Shown here: piece by piece, positions 1-11,366 of the stretch | How positions within the stretch are numbered: the first letter of the stretch is position 1 | Layout of the letters: every line of letters begins with the position of its first letter | NCBI RefSeq assembly: GCF_020379485.1 | Contig: NC_063447.1 | Location: 61,121,452 to 61,185,451, forward strand | DNA from: Brassica napus | Taxonomy: Eukaryota > Streptophyta > Magnoliopsida > Brassicales > Brassicaceae | Direction: 5' to 3' | DNA length: 64,000 bases | Notes under the pieces: model-generated | The model's input: the letters and a program-made list of their open reading frames with translations, nothing else | Told to the model about the DNA's origin: nothing | The model's database searches: none | Made by a program: the position numbers and the translations under genes

Positions 1-1392
1 TGAGACAGTCAGCATGGTTACTCTCCCGTTTCTGTCCCTCGGAATGCCAATCAAAATCTCTCCCAGGGGATCATAGATCAGAGAAATGACTATGCCTTGG
101 CCTGTATGTATGCAACATTTAAAATGTACCACATTACTGGATAGAAAAGTAACAATTGAGACTAGAGATGCCTTTGGGGTTTTATAGGCCCAGGCCAAGA
201 GATATTAAGCCCAAATAAGAACACAGCTAAGGACAAATTGTACCGGGTCTTACTCTTGTAGGCTTGTAGACATGTACGATGTGATTAGTAGTAATAAACA
301 AATACTGCATCAATGAGTTTCTTAGCGAAGGACTAAAAGTTAACACTAATGATTTACAACTTATTTTGTCGTTTATGATTTATTACAACTTACTTAAAAT
401 ATCCATGATTCAAGTGTCTTAAAGAGTTTTAACTATAGTTACACTAGTATTTATTACTTCATTTAATACTAGCTAGATGAGTAGTTTTTTTCAAATATTG
501 ATTACTAAGTTTTTTTTTTTTTTTTGATAAAAAAATATTGATTACTAAGTTGAACACTTAATTTTGGCCTGCTCGTATATAAGTCGAAAATCCTAGTACT
601 TTTTGTATTGTAATTTGGATATTTAAGTTGGTAAGAAAAGTGTGAGCTTCCGGCTCAATGTATGAAATAAAACTTGTTTTAGGCATATTATTATCTTACA
701 AAAAATTATAGCGCGAGAATGATTTTATGAAGTGTGCATAGATATAATTAGTTACAGCCTTACATGACTATAGAATTGTGTAATGTATGTGTACAATGAA
801 TATAAAGATGAACTCAAATCTTGGACAACTAGACCATGGATCTCAAAATCCTATGTGTTTATGTAAGCTTAAATAAATATCAACCGACATTGAAATCTTT
901 GTTGTATAGCATGTGAAATGAGCTCACACAAAATTTTAAATAATGGGCCACGTAACATTAACTTGCTCAATATTATTAATGCCAAATCTCAAATGCAAGT
1001 GCTAGTGTGCTACCTCGTGATTCGATTTAATTTCTATATGGCATCCAACTAAATCTCAAGTCTTTTTGACTTCGTCCAAGTCAATGTTAAATCATCTATT
1101 ACTCCCTACATTAATAGTAATTTCGTTTATTATATACTAGCATGTGCATGTATAGTACTATATCGCAATCAACACTTCTCGTGAGGCATGACAACGAACC
1201 GGCTTAGATAAAATAAGAACTTTGATGCTTGCTAACGAAAAAGATTTCGAAGAGAAAAATACTGAGATCTCTTTCCCCTTTTGTCAAACCTAAAAGCCAT
1301 ATTAAAAAGAGAGCTAAAATTAAAATTGAATAAGAACATACTTTTTCTTAATCAAAAGAAAAGAAGAACAATCTTTGGTGTCATCATCATCT
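1..1392. other. Intergenic, downstream of PAR1
   Basis: AT-rich sequence with no coding potential that I can recognise on either strand. The only structure I see is a short insertion between 19 bp direct repeats at 493-511 and 533-551, listed separately. The end next to PAR1 should contain its 3' UTR, but I cannot place a polyadenylation site with confidence. Confidence 0.6.
493..551 (-). repeat. Poly(A)-type mini-insertion with 19 bp direct repeats
   Basis: The 19 bp at 493-511 recur exactly at 533-551. The 21 bp between them are a T run followed by G and a few bases; on the minus strand this reads TTTTATC then A14. It belongs to the class of tiny insertions described in the findings. Confidence 0.75.
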
Positions 1393-1743
1393 TCAACCTC
1401 CGAACTTCATATCTTGTTTATCTAAGCTTTGGAGAAATGAAGTGAGGACTTTAATGGTTTTGATCTGACATTGTAGAGACATTATGTAACCAGCTGTCTC
1501 TTCGAAGAGCGCGTCCACACCAAGCGCAGTTCCACCGGGAATAATCCTTTGCAACGCCTCAATTTTCTCCTTTACCTCTTCTTCGTCATCTTCTTCTTGG
1601 CCGGAGACACACACGCTTGCCTTAGTCTGCGACAATCTCCGTTTGGTTCTGCGTTCGAAACCACCGGTTCGTGATTTCACAGCGGCTGAAGATGACGGTG
1701 AAAGAGATCTAGCGTTGTCGGGAGTTGCTAGAGTTTTCTCCAT
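1393..1743 (-). CDS. PAR1: PAR1, atypical (non-DNA-binding) HLH transcription cofactor
   Basis: Single-exon gene of 116 residues, close to the recalled length of Arabidopsis PAR1 (At2g42870). The N-terminus is Ser/Thr-rich, a short basic patch (FERRTKRRLS) lies near residues 29-38, and an acidic stretch (EEDDEEEVKEK) leads into the HLH at about residues 55-104 with the family-typical QRIIPGG and DALFEETAGYI segments. There is no canonical basic region, so binding to E-boxes is not expected. PAR1 is known as a nuclear, phytochrome-induced cofactor that heterodimerises with PIF4 and other bHLH proteins and limits elongation in shade. The start is the only ATG that gives the conserved N-terminus. 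A TATA-like stretch lies about 80 bp upstream and a G-box 1.2 kb upstream. The paralogue PAR2 is the main alternative; neighbouring genes favour PAR1. Confidence 0.93.
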   Translation of the reverse strand: MEKTLATPDNARSLSPSSSAAVKSRTGGFERRTKRRLSQTKASVCVSGQEEDDEEEVKEKIEALQRIIPGGTALGVDALFEETAGYIMSLQCQIKTIKVLTSFLQSLDKQDMKFGG

Positions 1744-1818
1744 TTTTAGAGAGAGAGAGAGAGAGGATTGATGTGTTTTGAGAGAATAATGAAGAAGTAA
1801 GGTAAGTGCATGTGTGTA

Positions 1819-1832
1819 TGTTTATATATATA
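1819..1832 (-). promoter_or_regulatory. TATA-like box of PAR1
   Basis: An alternating TA stretch (plus strand tttatatatatatg) lies about 80 bp upstream of the PAR1 ATG on its minus strand. A GA-rich stretch at 1747-1764 lies between it and the ATG, as is common in plant 5' leaders. The assignment rests on position and sequence only. Confidence 0.55.
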
Positions 1833-3396
1833 TGTGTTTATAGTTTTAGTGGATGTAAATTTTTTTGGCCGGTTCAATTCCACACTACTTTGGTTATCAT
1901 GAATTTATTGGTTTTTAAGTAATAAATAAACGAGTTGAGATTAGATGGAAAATATGTATTTAATTCATCAAATATTTGCATTTGACATATTCATTCTTTA
2001 ACTATCGTTCACTTATAATAATATTCCAACTCATAGTTGATTATAGAAAACTCAAGTGGTTTGGCTTGGTTTCGAATCCTGCTCGTTTTTTTTTGCTTAC
2101 TTTGGTATAATGGTCAGGTTTGTTTTTTATTTACCAACTTATTTTGGTTTGGTTTGTCTAAAAATACGATGTAAAATAGTATTTTAGTAAGGAGAAATGG
2201 TTAATACTGACATCAAAGAGCTGGGTCCAGATGATGTTTTTATAGTATTTTATTATCCTCGTGTTTCGGATTGTAGGTTTATTTTTTCTTACTAGGGTGG
2301 GTTACATATATTTGGATCATTTGGTTTTATCACGCGCCATGTCGACTGGTTAGACTGTAGTGGACATGTCGCCACTCACTTAGGTGGATCATGCTCACAT
2401 CTAAATTGGATTTTATTTGTTTGATGAATGAGATTTGATACTTTTTTTATTGAGAGGCCAGAAATTATTATATAGTAATGACTAAACAGGAACGTCAGTA
2501 TTGTATTGGATATGTTGTGTTGTTAATACAAGCCGGTTAAGTATTATAATCTTAGTAAGTTGTAGTAACAACGCAGGGCAGTACGGACGATAAATATTTA
2601 GAAAAGAGACATCACGCGCGTGTAGATAGGAAGGAGAACGAGCTGATGTGCGACATGTGCATAGGAGCAAGGGACCCACAGAAAGCCCAAAGAGAAGGAA
2701 AATGAGTGAAGGGAGCACATGTGCTCACATGAAAATCTCCATCTTTTAAAGTCCCATCCCCATGTGCCCCTCTCTCCTCTCTCTAGTAGTGCTATAATAT
2801 ACAGACTGTAACTTTAGTGATGGATGAGATCGAGATCAGATAGATACTCTCTAGTAATAAGAGATAGTAAAGTGGTTCGTACAAAAGAGTATCTAATCTA
2901 CTACTTGCTCATAAAGATCCACATGCATATCTATCAGGCATGGTGACCACGTGGCACTCCTTTAGGTCCCCACTTCCAGTCCCTTCATTTTTTGTCAACT
3001 CCTTTGAAAAAACAAAACAAAAGTACAACAGAAAGGGGAAAAACATTATCAAAATCTTTTTTTTTTGTTCACTAAACATTATCAAAATCTCTATCTATTT
3101 TTAAGAATTATTTCATCCACCAATAACAAGAAAGAGAGATAAGTAAGTTAATGACTAAAATGTTGATTCCAGTTTTTTTTAAATAGTAGTAATAGTAATT
3201 AGAGGCTCAATAACGCAAATTTCAAAAGTGAAAATACAATATTCTAGGGCTGTTATCAAGATTGTTTTAAATCTTTACGAGATGTAAGAACATCTTTATC
3301 TTTAATATCTAACTAAAGTTTAGAGTTTGATTCATGCGTCCGCGCAAATGTATTTTTAAAAAAGTATGATATTATTTATTTTTTATGTCGCTATTT
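1833..3396. promoter_or_regulatory. Upstream region of PAR1
   Basis: Non-coding. It contains a G-box core CACGTG in the context CCACGTGGC (2947-2955) and CACATG E-box-like sites near 2715-2731. G-box and E-box-like sites are the known targets of PIF-type bHLH factors, which regulate PAR1 in Arabidopsis; whether these are used here is inference. Nothing else is recognisable, apart from a mini-insertion at 3041-3090. Confidence 0.4.
3041..3090 (-). repeat. Poly(A)-type mini-insertion with 17 bp direct repeats
   Basis: The 17 bp at 3041-3057 recur exactly at 3074-3090. The 16 bp between them read AGTGAAC followed by A9 on the minus strand. This is the same layout as the mini-insertion at 493-551. 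Confidence 0.75.
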
Positions 3397-3996
3397 AAGG
3401 TTGGACAAAAAACTCGAATTTGAAAAATCAAACTGATCCCAATCCGAATAAGTAGTACCAAATTCGAATCGAAATTGATTAAATATCCGAATTATTCAAA
3501 ATTTTGGTATTTGAAGAACTGAAACCTAATCGGATCCGAACCGAAGTATTTTGGGTATCCAAAATAGATTTACATACTTATATATATTAATTATTTTTAG
3601 ATTTAATATATATAAAAATATCCATGATATATATGATACTTTTAAGTTCGTTTAAATACTTGAAAATATATACAAATAATCAAACGTAAATATCTAAAAT
3701 AGTTAAAATATACTCAAAACGCCAAAAATACTTAAATAATTATTAATTCTCTATCCAAATATTTAAACCAAACCAATTTATATGTTAAGTTAGGTACTTG
3801 ATATATGTTATTCAAATTTATATGTAATATATTCTACTGCTTATAAATTTTTTTAAAAATTGAAGCATATAATAAATTTAATTTTTTTTAAAATAATTTA
3901 AATTGGTTATCCAAATCCGAACTCAATTCTCAAAGATCTGAACTGAACACGAAATCTCAAACAGACCCGGAAACGAACTCGAACGCCCACCCCTAA
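3397..3996. mobile_element. Mutator-like non-autonomous element (degenerate)
   Basis: The block begins aaggttggacaaaaaactcg and ends in gaacgcccacccct, so its ends are imperfect inverted repeats of an AGGGGTGGGC-type terminus. Candidate 9 bp target duplications (tcgctattt and tcactatta) agree at 7 of 9 positions. The interior repeats short phrases such as ATCCGAA, CCGAAC and CAAATCCGAA and codes for nothing. The same architecture is clearer at 12694-13376, 25615-26167 and 42948-43582. Mutator-like class is inferred from the 9 bp duplication. Confidence 0.5.
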
Positions 3997-4565
3997 TCAC
4001 TATTATATATCATATATGTGTCATCATAGGTTACAAAAATATGTGTTATCATATAATTAGTCGTATTGTATACGTACCATTAAATAAGTTTTCTTATAAT
4101 TAATAATATTTTATACGTACCGTCATATAAATAATCACATATATTATATTTTTAAATTTCAATTGTGAAATATAAAAACCATAAATTAAGTTGGTGTTTG
4201 AAATTGAGCTTTGTATTGTATTTTTTTATATATATATTGAAAACATTTTTATAATGGTTATTGAAAAATATGTTAGTAAAAATCAAATTTTGAATATATG
4301 TATATTTTTGAATGAATTTCTGATATAAATCAATTTTAAATTATTATTTCGATTTGAATATGTATATCAAGTAACATAAACATATTACTTTTTAATATAA
4401 TGTAATGGATTCCTAACTTACTGTTATCCATGTTTTCAAATAACACTATTTTTTTAACTGCTATCTATTTTATCAAACAAAAACTCAAGACACTTATATT
4501 TTAATAAGATAGATATATTTTCACCGTTAGTAATATATAAGTATTTGAAATCTGAGATATTCATG

Positions 4566-4607
4566 CAAAAGTCATATCTTTTTTGAAGGCTTTACAAAAG
4601 TCATATC
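4566..4607 (-). repeat. Poly(A)-type mini-insertion with 13 bp direct repeats
   Basis: CAAAAGTCATATC occurs at 4566-4578 and again at 4595-4607. The 16 bp between them read TAAAGCCTTC then A6 on the minus strand. Confidence 0.7.
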
Positions 4608-5287
4608 ATATAGAGTATTATGTAATGTATGATATATGAATAATTTTTTTTGAAATATTAATAATTTATGCATATCAAATATTATATTCATCGTTTATGA
4701 GTATTATTTTGTAAAATCTTTCACACAAAGCAAGAAAAAACAAAAGAAAGTAGATGAACTGTGTGTAGATAATATGTTTCCAAGGAGGGGACGAAGAGGG
4801 GTTGGTTTCTCGGGATTGAGTCTTACAAAATTCGGGTGCCTCTCGCATTTCACCATCTACCAGACTGACACTTACCCAATTCTAGTATCTATTTATATAT
4901 GTATTTCAATTTACATTAAATATGTTACAAAAATAACACACTGAAAATTTATTCAATTTTCTGCTTTTTCTCGGCCAGCTTTCACATTCGTCTTGGAATA
5001 TTCAATTCCATGTCCCTTTGTATCTTTTTTTGTGTAAGAGATTGTATCTTATTTTTTCTTCTCAAACTTTTTTCAATGATGGAAGAGAAACTAAATATTC
5101 ATATTTAGGAGACTAAAATCCTTATTATAACTACTACCACTTCTGTTGTTACAAAGTAAAACCGAGATTGTGATGGGTTTAGGTTAAGACAAGACATGCT
5201 TTTATAGAGCTGAGAAAGGAGAAGAAGAAAGGAGGGATTATTGGGTAATTGTTTGTTTAAGCCATACAAAATACAATTTTATTCAAA

Positions 5288-5333
5288 GCGAAGTCTTCTT
5301 CTTTTTTTTTTGAGCAACCAGCGAAGTCTTCTT
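5288..5333 (-). repeat. Poly(A)-type mini-insertion with 13 bp direct repeats
   Basis: GCGAAGTCTTCTT occurs at 5288-5300 and at 5321-5333. The 20 bp between them read TGGTTGCTC then a run of A on the minus strand. Confidence 0.75.
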
Positions 5334-5996
5334 TATAAGGCTGGAGATATGGGCTAAACAGGTGGCCCCGTCCTGATGGGTGATCTATGGGACAACGCTC
5401 ACAACGTTGTGGTCCCACCGCAAACGTTATTTAGCCTCATTTGGTTGCAGTAGGAAATGTTTGATTTTAAAATTACAAAAATATTAAGATACATGTTTTA
5501 GCTTATTCATTCATTTGTTACTACTTACTACTACTAATACTCAGGGTTTAGGTAAATGGAATATAAGGAGCATGTTTAAGAAGAAGATAAGCAAACAAGA
5601 TTTTTATAAAGGAATATATACGTGACTTGTATGGTTCAAAGTCTTGATCAAGTGACAACGCAGCTTTCCATTACTACTGACATTGGAGAGAACAAAGTGG
5701 TGCCTGTTAAATGGCCTCCCACTACCACATGCGTCGGCTGCGCCATGAAACATTATCATTCTAAAGTTCATACTGATACATCCTCTGTAGCCAGCGGTTC
5801 TTCTAAACATGTGAGGATCAGAACCTTTCCTGTCGATTTTTTATGCCAGAATATAATATCATTTTATTTCTGACGGAAACAGAGAAATAAAACAACTTTT
5901 CTTTCATAATATATATGTTTAAAGACAATTTTCTTTAGTGACAGAGGTTGAAACATACAACGATGTTCTGTGTGAAAAGCCCACTTAAGGTGGAGA

Positions 5997-7054
5997 CTAA
6001 TACATCTTTGACATACCGTACGGAAAAGACGCCACCGGGCCCATGAAAGTGTTTGGTTTGACAGCTGCTTGAAGAGAGAGAGAGAGATGGTTTACGGCTT
6101 TTTGGAATTTGGTTTGAAAATATTGCTGCCGGATTCAGGATGAGTTATTAAAATTACCTGAGAGGTTTCTTTGAGATGCTTGTAACGTTGCATGATGGTT
6201 TAAAATAAATGATTAGAGTAGTTTTAGGGGTTTGATATGTTTGTGTTATTAAAAAAAATTTGGTTGTCCTCCTCGAGTAACTGCGGTTGAGTGTATAACT
6301 GTTGATCTGAAAGCATCCAAACACAGAGTCAGAACCACTGATAAGTGTAGTTTAGGCTCTGATTATGTCAAGGCATATCACATATGTATACGACTAATCT
6401 AACAATTCAATAACCGATACATGAAAAAACTGGTAATGCTCTCTAGTCAAAATCATCATTGTCTTTATTTAACTTGATGAAGGATCAGATTCCATGAGCC
6501 CAAACACAACATATATAAATTTGAATTCTCTTCTTGAAGGAGGAAGCATAATGTGCTTCATTTCAACTATCTATACCTGAATGCCTTAGGAGTATGAGAA
6601 GTTTTATCTCATGCAGACAGTGCCGGCCTTGAGGCCACGCCAACCAAGCAATGGCTTCCAGCCGCAAATTTTATAGTATTTATTCGGCCACATAATTACG
6701 AATAATTCCTTTGTTGTAGTGGCAAATTACCTTCTCCTCTTTTTTAAATAACATGGGTTCGAGTGTCAAATGTGCATTTTTAAAACTTTTTACTATAAAA
6801 ATATATGCAAATCGGCCAAAAAAAGATTTTTTGCTTGCAGCCTTTAAATATCTAGGACCGGCTCTGCATGCAGAATCCTCGCAGCATCAGATAAATGCTC
6901 GAAAATATCATGTATTTTCTTTATTGCTACTTTCTCACAAGTAAGGGTGTCTATGGCTGATCCAACAACTCCATAATTGCCTTTTCCGATTACTTCTTGG
7001 ATTTTGAATCTATTGGCATCAATAGTCAGAAAAGAAGTCCATCTCCAGATTGTT
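5997..7054 (-). pseudogene. MPK20: Decayed MPK20-like MAP kinase
   Basis: Read on the minus strand, 7054-6875 encodes the start of a plant TDY-type MAP kinase: EMDFFSDY, a frameshift, then RFKIQEVIGKGNYGVV (glycine-rich ATP loop), VAIKK (catalytic lysine) and HDIFEHLSDAARIL. After a transposon insertion the frame resumes with EIKLL, KHIMLPPSRREF and DNDDLTREHYQFF. Most of the kinase core is then missing. Remnants of the C-terminal tail follow: STVIHSTAVTRGGQP near 6280, TFMGPVA near 6045, and the terminal YGMSKMY with its stop at 5997-5999. The match to the MPK20 tail and the position next to PAR1 (At2g42870/At2g42880) support the name. There are many frameshifts and stops, so it is certainly non-functional as a kinase. 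Residue identities are from recalled Arabidopsis sequence. Confidence 0.85.
6618..6866. mobile_element. hAT-type MITE inserted in the MPK20 remnant
   Basis: This is a 249 bp element with ends cagtgccggccttg and taggaccggctctg, whose reverse complement is cagagccggtccta (10 of 14 matched). A perfect 8 bp target duplication catgcaga flanks it (6610-6617 and 6867-6874), the length made by hAT transposases. It carries no transposase, so it is non-autonomous. Removing the element and one duplicate restores the MAP-kinase codons of the ARIL-EIKLL segment in frame, which confirms both element and boundaries. Confidence 0.9.
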
Positions 7055-7734
7055 CTGTTACAGATACCAATTTTAAGTCAGATAACACACTCTATAGTAA
7101 GACGCATAACACAGCAATTGCTACAAGTATGTATTAAAGCTACAACGTTCCACTCACTCAAATGCAGGTTACAACGAAATTAATACAAACTCTCTAATCG
7201 TAGTCAAGAGAAAGAAAACTACAAAACACCTTAAAGTTCCCAACATCATCAGCTACTGAAAACAACCATACATAGCAAAACATAAAGCAGAGGTCAAAAC
7301 AACATGAAAGTTTGAGACTTTGTCATAAAAGAGCACATTTTAAGGTTAAGAAAATCTAACTCATAAAATTCTTAATTAACATTTGATGAAATTTTCATCC
7401 GGTTATATTTTTCTAACTCAAATCTAAAATTTAGATCAACTCGAAATCCGTTAGAAAATGTATACAAGAATCATTGGAACCCTTGGTCAAGTTGTTCCCG
7501 ACACTTGGATAAATTGTCCGAAAGGGCCATGTCTAGTTGAGTTCGTGGATCCCGGATCCAGATCCATCAGACTACGTGTGGTACCATTGCTTGCTATTGA
7601 TTCCACCACCCCAGATCAGAGTCGCCATTTTATATATTAACTTTAATGTATATATATGGCTATTATTAGTATAATATTGTCTTAATACCATCTTCTTATT
7701 AATGTTTAATTTAGTAAATTTTCATCGTTTGTCA

Positions 7735-7890
7735 TTTGCATTGCACAAGTTATTAGTTTGGATATAAAACGCAATCGTCAAGCAAAACAACTACAGTTAG
7801 GGTCCTTACGGAAGCGAAAGAATAATAAAATGCTTTATTTTATTGAACAGAATACATAAATCTGATATTAGAAAAGCATAACTCAACCGC
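7735..7890 (-). repeat. Orphan copy of defensin-like gene 3' flank
   Basis: This block (caatcgtcaagcaaaacaac, then a TTTATTTTATTGAAC core and TCTGATATTAGAAAAGCATAA) recurs at 12585-12665, 14490-14660 and 14745-14850. Two of those copies lie directly 3' of defensin-like last exons, so this one is probably left from a lost gene copy. Confidence 0.6.
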
Positions 7891-9204
7891 TCAAATCCTC
7901 TATATATTATTTGAGGATCATTTAAAAAGATGTAATTTTATATTTTGTATTATTTATATTTTAATTTTAATAAGGTGACAGATACTTCTATGAATTGCTT
8001 ATGTGACAGCGTTACAATGGATTTGATTAAATACAGATCAACTATTTTTTGCTAGGAAAATATTTTTATCCCCACTAACAATAATGTTTGGTACCACCTG
8101 GCCGAAAAAATTACATGATCTGCCACTCACGATTTATTATGAACTCGAACCATATATATCGTTATTAAATAGTACAAGTCGATTACACTGGTTTGACTCA
8201 CGTAATTTAGCAATACGATCAAAGAGGTTTGACCCTTCTTATTATCCAATGCAGACACCATATCAATCATTATCTAACATAGTTTATTGCACCTATTTAT
8301 CCAATGCAGACACCATATAAGTGTTTACGTGTGTGCACGGTGCACCTATTTACATAATAACAACACTAAAAGAATACATTGTTCAACCATATGAGCTATT
8401 GCAGTTATAGATAAGCACGGATTTGATATCATGTTTGTGGCCACATCTTAATGTCTCTTCAACCATATGAGCTATCACACATTAAAGGTAAATCTGTTTA
8501 AAATGCGTGTAAGAATGTATGATATATTGATATCTTAAGGTCATAGTGTCTGTAATCAATCTAAAGGACTCAGCTTTGGCCATATAGTGTGCAGGTGTTC
8601 ATACAAAAATGATTTTTAATAGTCCTTCCTTGAAGTAATCATCATTTTTCTGTGGAATTGTGCATACAAAATGATCTACAAACATTTTTTGGAAAATTAG
8701 CTTGGTCGAGTTGGTATAACCCTTAAACATACCATAGTATCTTAAAAATGGTTAGACCAGGTTTTTGAGAGTTTAGTTATCTAGCCGATGCCAACCTGTT
8801 TGTAATAAATCTGTATTCCTAATACTTTTTTATTTGCTTACTCTCAAAACTTATGGAATATATGGGTCTGAATAGCATATACCTTACTCTAAGTTTTTCA
8901 ACACAAGTCTATTGATTTAATAGTATTAATATTAATCCTTCCAAAACAATTGGGGAGGTAGATCATGAGTTACCTTGCGTATATCAAGTTGCCGCTTATA
9001 AAAATATTACGTGAGTAGATATTACATCCCCTGCAAGAATATCTTATGTGTATCAGGGGGATGTTAATAGGCAAAAAATTCCATATAATTTACATTATTT
9101 TATTTTTATTGAAACTATTTAATGACGGCTATATTCTACGATTTGCACATTAATTTCGGCATTGACTATTTCTTATATAGGCCTGGTCCATTTCTTATTA
9201 ATAT

Positions 9205-9520
9205 ATAAAGGGAAAATTTCTTAAAACCCATTTTAATATCTTAACTAATTATTTTACTTATTTTAACACACAAAATTTTAAATTTATGTCCTTTTTAATA
9301 CAAAAACTGTATTTATTTTAGTCAAAAATATTAATAAGTTTCAAATGAAATTCAAATTTTTTAAAAAATTCAGAAAAAATCTTTACAAATTCTAATTTTA
9401 TTTTGTGTTTTATAAATAAAAGTAACTAAATTGTGGATAATATTATATTCTGAAATAAAAATTTCATGTTTTAAATATCGAATTTAGATTTTTTTTTAAT
9501 AGAAAACAAACATTTATTTT
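9205..9520. mobile_element. Single arm of fold-back element family
   Basis: The block shares its order of motifs with the arms of 56764-57431: tttaatatcttaactaatta, then gtcaaaaatattaataagtt, then aaagtaactaaattgtggat and a long AT tail. Only one arm is visible here, so it is a solo or truncated copy. Confidence 0.55.
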
Positions 9521-10882
9521 GTCTTATAATGTCTAGAATTTAGATTGTTTTTTTAAATAGAAAACAAAAATAAAGACAATTTCTAGAAATAAATATAATG
9601 ATTTCATATTCTTATATAAAACATTATATTCATATATAAAGAATTATAATAATTATTAATGTTTTATAATGTCCATATATGTCTTTTAAGTCATTTATAA
9701 AAAAATTAAAGCATTTATAACATTATCTATCATGGCTTACAAAATTATTTTATCTTAATTTAAATTATTTATATAAGTTTATAAACATTTATAAAAAATA
9801 AAAAATTCTCCTATATATTAAACTGGAAGTCACTTAAGTAAATTTTGCTTACATGTCGTCATTTGTGAAGTCTATTTTTTTTATAATTTGCTTGATCGAT
9901 AATTTTTAATTTTATTTATTTTAGTTTAGATTTAAAATAAAAATCTATATTCAATTATTATCACTTGCCAAATACTCTAAATTATATTACAAATACTGAT
10001 TTAACGTTTGATCAATTCTTTTTTATATTTATAAACTACATAATATAATGAATGAAACTTTTAAAATTTTAAATTATTTTAATTATATCTAAAATAAAAG
10101 GCAAGTCTAAAACTGATTACTATCACTTGCCAAATAACCTAAATGATATTACAAATAATAATTAATAGTAGCTAATTTTCAAAAATACAGAAAGTGTAAT
10201 AATGTTTGATCAATTATTTTTATAATTATATACTACATAAAATAATGAATATAGAAAAACTTATAGAAATCGATGTAATGATTTCATATTCATATAAAAT
10301 ATAATCGTATCCATAATAATTACTTATCTCTTATAATGTTCATATATGCTTTATAAATAATTAAGGTTTGAAGATTGAAAAGATTATAATTAACGGATCA
10401 TGTGAGAACTTTGATTTAAAAAATGTTTTGCATTTAAGTCAAATAATATAGTGAATAAGGTAATATTATGATTGAAAAGAATTCTAAGATGAATTTTTTG
10501 TTTTTGATTGTATGTTTTGCATTACTATTTAAAGAGAGAAATAAATATTTAGCAAAAATATGTAAAAAAATTAGAAAAACATTAGCAAAAATTTAATAAA
10601 AATAACTAAATGATAACGGGAAAATAAGAAGAGACCGAAGAAGATGCATAATATGGTTAGAAACACAAAAAGAAAGTTGTGAAGAGAGAGAGAGATACAT
10701 CACGGGATGTGGAATAAAAAAGAGCGAGGGAGAGAGAGATTCATCTTGCTTAGAGTGAGAAATAGATAGAGATCACACAGAGAGGGAGAGTAGAGAGCGG
10801 TGAGAGGTAGAGAGTGAGCGGTGAGAGCAAGACCGAGCAAAGAGAGGGAGACTCAAGAGAGACCGAGCGGAGAGAGGTTGCG

Positions 10883-11366
10883 ATGCGATCGATAATTCTG
10901 ATTCTTGCGGTCATGTCGCTAGGTCTTGGATCCCCGACCAAGGTGATATTTACTTTAGTAATCGTTTTGTTTGTTCTTTCATATCCAATCAAAGTTATAC
11001 TAACATATATACGTTTCTTTCTTTTTTGCTTACAGACTTCGGATCAAAAGGATATTGAATGCATATACATATATAAACAACTAGCCTTTAGTCATGAACT
11101 TCTACAAAACCACAAACTACAGGTTTTCTTTTTGATAAATCCTTCTACGTTTATAATTTTATGGTCAATAGTATTTTTTATAAACAACAAAAACCCCAAA
11201 AGAAACTAATAATTTTTTGTAACAAAAATAACATAAAAGACCATCAGAAGTCCCAAAATCGGTCCAAGTAGAAAAGAAAAGCAAGTGGAAGACATCTGAA
11301 ACTCAAGTGAGCAAGGCCAATTGTCCAGAAGGAATGATACCTATGGATCAGTCGTCTAGACATGAG
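10883..11366 (+). pseudogene. Neprosin-like (DUF239/DUF4409) gene fragment
   Basis: Three exon-like pieces fit the N-terminal half of a plant neprosin-type protein. Exon 1 (10883-10942) encodes a hydrophobic signal-peptide-like start, MRSIILILAVMSLGLG, and ends at a GT donor. Exon 2 (11036-11122) encodes DIECI-YIYKQLAFSHELLQNHK, which resembles the activation-domain signature (D..CVD.YKQPAFDHPLLKNH). Exon 3 (about 11240-11366) encodes RPSEVPK and later CPEGMIPM before a GT donor. The splice phase into exon 3 does not work with any AG I can find, and no catalytic neprosin domain follows, so I call it a truncated pseudogene. Secreted glutamic peptidases are the intact relatives. Confidence 0.6.

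Larger units (their letters stand above)
4000..5996. other. Intergenic between PAR1 and the MPK20 remnant
   Basis: AT-rich non-coding sequence. Open frames at 5604-5873 overlap on opposite strands and show no family motif, so I do not call them genes. Two mini-insertions are present at 4566-4607 and 5288-5333. Confidence 0.5.
7055..10882. other. AT-rich intergenic with transposon fragments
   Basis: No gene recognised. 7458-7640 is a weakly repeated block with a diverged relative at about 11800-11910. 7735-7890 is a copy of the 3' flank of the defensin-like genes. A Helitron-like 5' end (TCCTCTATATATTA after an A) starts at 7896 and another (TCTCCTATATATTA) at 9807, but I find no matching 3' ends. 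8242-8318 holds a 22 bp direct repeat (8242-8263, 8297-8318). 9205-9520 matches one arm of the fold-back element at 56764-57431. GA-rich stretches lie near 10686 and 10727. Confidence 0.5.

Noticed and set aside
5604..5873. Overlapping open frames on both strands
   Set aside because: No recognisable domain, no codon or splice pattern of a gene, and the two strands are equally open. They could be a gene scrap but nothing supports it.
6753..6944. Open frame on the plus strand
   Set aside because: It runs across the hAT MITE and the antisense strand of the MPK20 remnant.
7458..7640. 60-codon open frame on the plus strand
   Set aside because: It lies in a block that recurs in diverged form at 11800-11910 without keeping the frame, so it is repeat sequence.
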